From NCBI GenBank assembly GCA_900088475.1, contig FLMG01002723.1, positions 1 through 64,000 of the forward strand: 64,000 nt of DNA. The letters are read 5' to 3'. This document shows, piece after piece, positions 59,088 to 64,000 of this stretch. Source of the DNA: Hyphochytrium catenoides. Lineage: Eukaryota; Sar; Hyphochytriomycetes; Hyphochytriales; Hyphochytriaceae. A program made the position numbers and the translations under genes. The notes under the pieces were generated by a model, which saw nothing but the letters and a program-made list of their open reading frames with translations, searched no databases and was not told the DNA's origin. How positions within the stretch are numbered: the first letter of the stretch is position 1; the number at the start of each line of letters is the position of its first letter.

Positions 59088-61241
59088 ATGGTGCTCTCCG
59101 CTCTCTTCTTGACTGATCTCAAGGGCAAGATCATTATCTCTAGAAACTATAGAGGGGATATCCCGATGTCCGTCTTTGAAAAGTAAGAACTAGTAGCCCT
59201 GGGGCGTCTAAAAGAGCTATGGAGCCTGACGATAACTGCTGCAGGTTCTCTCACTATGTGCAAGAGAAAGATGAAAGCGAACAAAGACCAGTATTCACTG
59301 AAGATGGCGTGACGTTTGTCTATATTAAGGTCAGTGTTCTCCCATCAGTGTGTGTAAGGCAGTCACCCATTTCTGCCCTTTACTACAGGTAAATAATCTC
59401 TATGTCCTGGCTACCACCAAACGGAACTCCAACGTCATGCTCGTGCTGCAGTATCTGTACAAAATGGTCTCGGTACGAGAGACGCCTCGCCTAGTAGTTT
59501 CTTCCCCACGATCTGACGTACGACACCTCAATCATCTCTGAGAACAGGTTTTCCAAGAGTACTTTGGAGAGCTCGAAGAAGAGAGCATACGGGATAACTT
59601 TGTGGTCATCTTCGAGCTACTTGATGAGACTATGGACCATGGATACCCGCAGACTACTGAGGCCAGAATTTTAAGAGAGTGAGAGCCCAAAGATCCTATA
59701 ATGTGGAGAGATGGTTCCGTCTAATATTCTGGGGCACTTCTAGGTACATTACACAGACAGGGAACCGGATGGAAGCGCCTCCAAGACCGCCACAAGCTCT
59801 GACAAACGCCGTCTCATGGAGGCCAGACGGCATCAAGCACCGAAAGAATGAAATATTCCTAGACGTGGTATGGCCTCTTGGAACCTTTCCCACTCTAGTT
59901 AGCCATGCATCTCCGTTTTCATCACCTTGTAGAAAACTAGATTCAAAGTGATGACACCGATACACTGTGCCCGACTTCTACTCTTTCTTGTCGTGGGTAA
60001 CGCAATCCTTCTACACCTTGGCTGTTGCAATAATCTGCAGGTAGAGCGGCTGAACCTGCTGGTAGCAACAAACGGCACCGTCCTTCACTCAGAGATTCTG
60101 GGTGCAATCAAGATGAAGTCTTTTCTGAGTGGCATGCCAGAACTGAAGTTGGGGCTTAATGACAAGGCGATGTTTGAGGCAACTGGACGTTGTAAGTTGC
60201 ACTTCATTCATCACCTTTGGTCGCCTCTCTTGCATATTCCCTTTCTGACAGGGGTTCTCCTACCTATGTCCCTCTTCGGACACCTCAAGCTTATCTAAGT
60301 ATCTCTTTTGACACCCCTTCAGCTATCTCGAAAGGCAAGGCCATAGAAATGGAAGACATAAAGTTCCATCAGTGCGTGCGGCTTGCGCGCTTTGAGACAG
60401 ACAGAACGATATCGTTCATCCCGCCTGATGGCGAGTTTGACCTGATGACTTACCGGCTAGCTACTCATGTCAAGCCCTTAATATGGGTAAGGTCCTTACT
60501 CAAAACCTCTTGGATAGTCTTGAACCGAACGCCAACTCAATCTGACGTCTGACGGCTTTTGAACCCGACCTTTACTTAAGAGATGTCTCCCTGTTTGGCC
60601 CCGTTTAACAATGCTCCCACGTTAGGTCGAATGTGTGGTTGAGCCACACTCAAGAAGCCGCATCGAATACATGGTGAAAGCCAAGAGTCAGTTCAAGAGC
60701 CGATCCATCGCTAATAATGTGGAGATTATTATTCCCGTACCCAACGATGTGGATTCTCCTTCTTTCAAGAGTAGCATCGGCACAGTCACTTATGTACCAG
60801 ACAAAGATGCGTTCGTATGGACTATCAAGCAATTCAATGGCTCTAGGTAACAGAGAATGTGTCGGTCCTGGGCCGCTTACTATCGTTTAACTGTTGCCCA
60901 TCTTACCACTGGTCAATCGCAACCCTAACCTTTATGGCGAACGTTCTCAGGGAGTATCTGATGAGAGCACATTTCGGCCTTCCCTCTGTTGGGGAGGACG
61001 AGGATGATAGCTGGAAGAAGCCCATTAGAGTCAAGTTTGAGATTCCTTACTTCACGGTTTCTGGAATTCAGGTGCGTTCCTTGCAAGCTGCTTAACTCGA
61101 TTGCAGATTTTCATCACTGTCTATGATGTTTGCTCCGAGTAGGTTCGATACCTAAAGATCATTGAGAAGAGTGGCTACCAGGCACTGCCTTGGGTTAGGT
61201 ACATCACACAGAATGGAGACTACCAGTTGAGGATGGCCTAG
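59088..61241 (+). CDS. AP1M: AP-1 complex mu subunit (clathrin adaptor medium chain)
   Basis: Ten exons: 59088-59182, 59245-59329, 59389-59472, 59548-59678, 59744-59867, 60041-60191, 60323-60486, 60625-60846, 60951-61071, 61143-61241. Every join is in phase, giving about 420 residues as in the family. The N-terminal longin domain starts [20 protein letters not shown]; then [20 protein letters not shown] and [16 protein letters not shown]. The C-terminal mu-homology domain has [73 protein letters not shown], and ends [18 protein letters not shown]. These match AP-1 mu more closely than mu2-mu4. The subunit binds YxxPhi sorting signals on cargo at the trans-Golgi and endosomes. Confidence 0.97.
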
Positions 61242-61508
61242 ATTGCAACGTCCATATGAGTAATTATATCGGTTGACCACCTTCCCAACGTCCTTGTCAC
61301 ATCTTGCTCCTCTCTAGACTCCTTCCTGCTCTGTAGGCTCTAGATGCTCTAGCACTTCTAATCCACTACTTTGTCCATTGTTTTCTTCGGTCTCGAGTTT
61401 CTTTGCCCGTTCGCTCCCCTTCTGTAGCTCTCTAGCGCGTTACACATACCTCGTGCTGTCTTATACTCTTGGACCACAATAAATACATTATTTTGACGGT
61501 GATTATCT
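61242..61508. other. Convergent spacer
   Basis: Between the AP-1 mu stop and the stop of the coiled-coil gene; holds the two 3' untranslated regions. Confidence 0.5.
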
Positions 61509-63040
61509 CTAATCCTTCTTCTCTTCATTTTCTGTGTGCTCTTCGAGCTGCTTATGCTTCTGTTTCCTCTTGTTAACGAGGTCCCTCATCTTTTTCTCCT
61601 TCTCCTTCCTGGCTTGCGCTTCTGCCTCCAATTTTTCCCTTCTTTCTCGGGCGGTCTGCTCATCCTTCTCTCGCTTCTCCTTTAGCTCTTTCTCTTTTTG
61701 AACTTGCTCATACTGCTCCAGAGCTTTGTTCCTCTTGTCAATTTCAGCCATCCTACAGCCAAACGAACGTGAGTCTTGAGCGCCAGAAATACGCCTTTCG
61801 CTTCGCTTTCCGTTCTCTTTCAGTTCCACTAGTTTCGGGTCGGGTTTAGGGCACTATCTTCCTTACCTTCTCTTGAACTCTTCTGGGTCTGTTTCCGCCA
61901 AGAGGTTCAGCTCTTGCTGCTCAGCTTTCTTTGCGTCCAATTCCCGTTGGAGAGCTGCTGCTCTAGCAGCATCCTCTTCGGCCTTCTTCGCAGCAGCTCG
62001 TTCCTATGAAGCAACCATTATGTCTCTGACAACTCTCAACATCTGATATTCGGCCGTGAGGGTTGTACCTGTTCCGCTTTCTTGTGAGCAGCTCTTCGTG
62101 CTTCATCCTTCCTTTTGTCCTCTTCTATTATAAGTTGGTACTCTTGAGGACTTGTCTGGCGCAAGTTTTCAAGCTTGAGAGCTCGTTCCTACATCAAAGA
62201 AGAATGAGACATTAGGCAAGAGCTTTATGCGATACTAAGGCTGCAAAGTAAGAGCTCTGCCAAGTAAAGACGGGTCGTTCCCAGAATAAAAACGGTTAGA
62301 TGTACCTGCTCCAATTGCTCCTTTATGGACTGGTTAAAAGCTAAACTGACTTCTTCCTCCTTTCGCATCTGCAGCAGGGCAGTCATCTACGAGGAAGCAG
62401 AGATTAATTAGAATCTTATGCTTCTGCTTGCTACCGCACCCTACCGTCGTCTACGAGTTGAGCCGCAGTCTCTGTTGAAAATACCATCATCCGATGCTGC
62501 TTCTTACCTCGTCTTGGCGCTGATCATCCAAAAAGGCAGCATACTTGAGAAGCACAGCTTGCAAGAGTACATGTCTCACAATACTAAGGAAGGTACCCTC
62601 CTCAACAGGTTCTCCAGGTCTGAGGAGTTCACCAAGTGGGTACACCGAGAGCTGCTCCCGGTAGCATAAGTTGGTAACAAACTCGTCATCCAAAACGCTC
62701 ATTATCTTGCAAGTAGAAAGAGAAGTTAGAGGCTGCGGAAGGTGGCGCTTAACGTAGCAATAGCGGAAGGACTTTGGTTCCGCTAGACAGACCTAAGATT
62801 AACAATTTCTATTCGTCTATTAGGCAGTTTTAGTCTGGACGGGCACGTAGAGGTGGAGAAAGAAATCACCTTTGTGAGAGACTGCGGAAGTTTGCGATAT
62901 ACGTGCTTTATCGCTTGCTCCACCTGCGGGTGCAAAGTGTCCTCGGCTGACAGGTCAAGCGTGCGGATCTCGGGCGGGCGAGTAGTGTCTTGGATGTGGT
63001 AGTCCGCGTAAGCGAGGCGAATAATCTCTTCCACCTCCAT
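61509..63040 (-). CDS. UIM-containing coiled-coil protein
   Basis: About six exons, read on the minus strand from ATG 63040: MEVEEIIRLAYADYHIQDTT and HPQVEQAIKHVYRKLPQSLT; then IMSVLDDEFVTNLCYREQLS with HVLLQAVLLKYAAFLDDQRQ. The exon at about 62396 encodes KEEEVSLAFNQSIKEQ, which fits the ubiquitin-interacting motif (acidic run, hydrophobic, x-x-Ala, x3-Ser, x2-Glu). The rest is charged coiled coil: ERALKLENLRQTSPQEYQLI, DAARAAALQRELDAKKAEQ, then ALEQYEQVQKEKELKEKREK to the stop at 61509. Length is about 330 residues. I recognise no named family. A ubiquitin-binding role is inference from the single motif; the 5' end could extend further. Confidence 0.6.
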
Positions 63041-63292
63041 GCTCTTAAATGATGCCTGGAATGACTGATAGAATAAGGATTCTGGAGCTGAGAGTAAGAG
63101 TTCATCCTGCCATCTTTGGATGCAAGTCGCCCGGAAGCAGATGGAGAATTGAAGTTAGATATGTTTACCACCTTCTTCCTTCGTCCCTTCTGCCGATCTG
63201 CTTGTCTCTCTTCTTTGCGCCATATCTAGTATCGTCGACCTAAACCGACTCTACTGGGGAAACCCAATGATCTCCAACAACAAGGCAGCCAA

Positions 63293-64000
63293 TCAAGCGT
63301 ACCTTAGCGCTCCTTGTCTAGGAGCAAAAGATGCTAGCCATGAGGGCGGCGAGCTTGTATGGCCAAGAGGATGAGCGGTGCTTTGATTGTCAAAGGTAAC
63401 ATGGGTTGCCTCCAGAACAGGCTGTTGGAGAGCCTGGAATGACGACGGAATTGGTTCAGATAGCTTAGGCATCCTTGCAGTGAGCAGCACATAGTTCCGA
63501 CTGTGAAAAAAGGTGTGCTTGAATAGATACACGTCAATAGCACCATCAGTCGGCAATGTCTGGGTGTCAAGGACGTAGTCTGCGACGCGTGAGACAATGG
63601 AGTGGGGCGGAGTCATGCGCCAGACGCAGGGGAAATGCGCAAGGCGGTAGGGTGTTAGATGTACAGCCAGAGTTCTAGATGGCAGGGAGAATTCACCTGA
63701 CAATGGCCCGGAGACAAGCTGCCTGCCCTGGAGGATGCTCAGTGCACTGCTGATGGAGGTGCTGGCTGCTATTCCCAGCCCTCCCGATAACAATACGAAG
63801 TCGCGGCCCTCACCCTATTACAGTGAGTATTGACCTCGGTTATTTGCTAGCTGTGGACTCCCAATTGCCTCTTCTGGTCTGTTACCTTTGCCTTCCACTC
63901 AAATAGGGTCGAAATAACTTTGAGCAGTTGCTTGGGAGAACGCGACCATCTAAGGAGCTGAGGATTGGTCTGGGAGATAAAGTTTACAGAAGTGTGGGAT
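63293..64000 (-). CDS. 3' part of an unidentified gene, possibly PhoD-like metallophosphatase (runs off the window)
   Basis: Two exons on the minus strand: one beyond about 63900 encoding TNPQLLRWSRSPKQLLKVIS then LFEWKAK, and one (about 63815-63293) starting GEGRDFVLLSGGLGIAASTS and going on with LVSGPLSGEFSLPSRTLAVH and VSRVADYVLDTQTLPTDGAI. The pattern helix-strand-LLSGG recalls the end of PhoD-type phosphodiesterase domains (their LLSGDxH), but the metal-binding Asp and His are not there. The last exon may end at the TGA after RQGALRYA (63293), or be spliced at AAG|GTACGC. The 5' end lies outside the window. Treat the family as tentative. Confidence 0.3.

Noticed and set aside
1-64000. 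Phage, bacterial operon or CRISPR content
   Set aside because: No direct-repeat arrays with regular spacers and no prokaryotic gene layout; introns throughout show nuclear eukaryotic DNA.

Overview
This window is nuclear DNA from a eukaryote, most likely a unicellular protist. The genes are broken by many short GT-AG introns (about 40 to 300 bases). They encode dynactin, a kinesin-14, a signal peptidase subunit, an AP-1 clathrin adaptor, a RalGAP and a mitochondrial ribosomal protein. There are no operons. Genes lie on both strands, often convergent or divergent with short spacers. I cannot name the lineage from sequence alone. The large PiggyBac-like protein resembles proteins I remember from stramenopile genomes, but that is only a hint. 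One run of 57 N (15630-15686) shows this is a draft assembly.

Layout, left to right. 1-1226: no gene seen. 1227-10756 (-): a very large RalGAP alpha-like protein with an intact RapGAP domain and an internal RGS-like domain, which is the most unusual thing here. 11.1-13.1 kb: little of note. 13129-15720 (+): a signal-peptide, single-pass membrane protein with two PH-like domains in its cytoplasmic tail, cut by the N gap. 17307-19876 (+): an EF-hand/coiled-coil protein. 20707-21248 (+): a mitochondrial ABM-type monooxygenase-like protein whose end is duplicated in tandem. 21388-22574 (-): dynactin p25. 23306-24058 (+): a multi-pass membrane protein. 24.1-26.7 kb: gene-poor.

26694-33147 (+): a kinesin-14. 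33632-36681 (-): imidazolonepropionase. 37667-41540 (+): the PiggyBac-like transposase-derived protein. 42574-43574 (-): a four-span claudin-like membrane protein. 43.6-46.1 kb: low complexity and no clear gene. 46151-47296 (+): mitochondrial uS7. 47553-48371 (-): a Cys-rich zinc-finger protein. 48.4-52.5 kb: gene-poor. 52503-53484 (+): SPCS3/SPC22. 53570-55094 (-): a queuosine-salvage (DUF2419/Qng1-like) protein. 55580-56478 (-): a protein with a UAP56-binding motif. 57333-57800 (-): a small membrane protein. 57940-58317 (-): a basic small protein. 59088-61241 (+): AP-1 mu. 61509-63040 (-): a UIM plus coiled-coil protein. 63293-64000 (-): the 3' part of a gene that runs off the window.

Several products belong to the endomembrane and cytoskeletal machinery (dynactin, kinesin, AP-1 mu, SPC3, RalGAP). 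They are housekeeping neighbours, not a cluster, and I see no evidence that they form one system. All exon joins were made by eye from reading frame, splice consensus and remembered family sequences, so individual boundaries are approximate.
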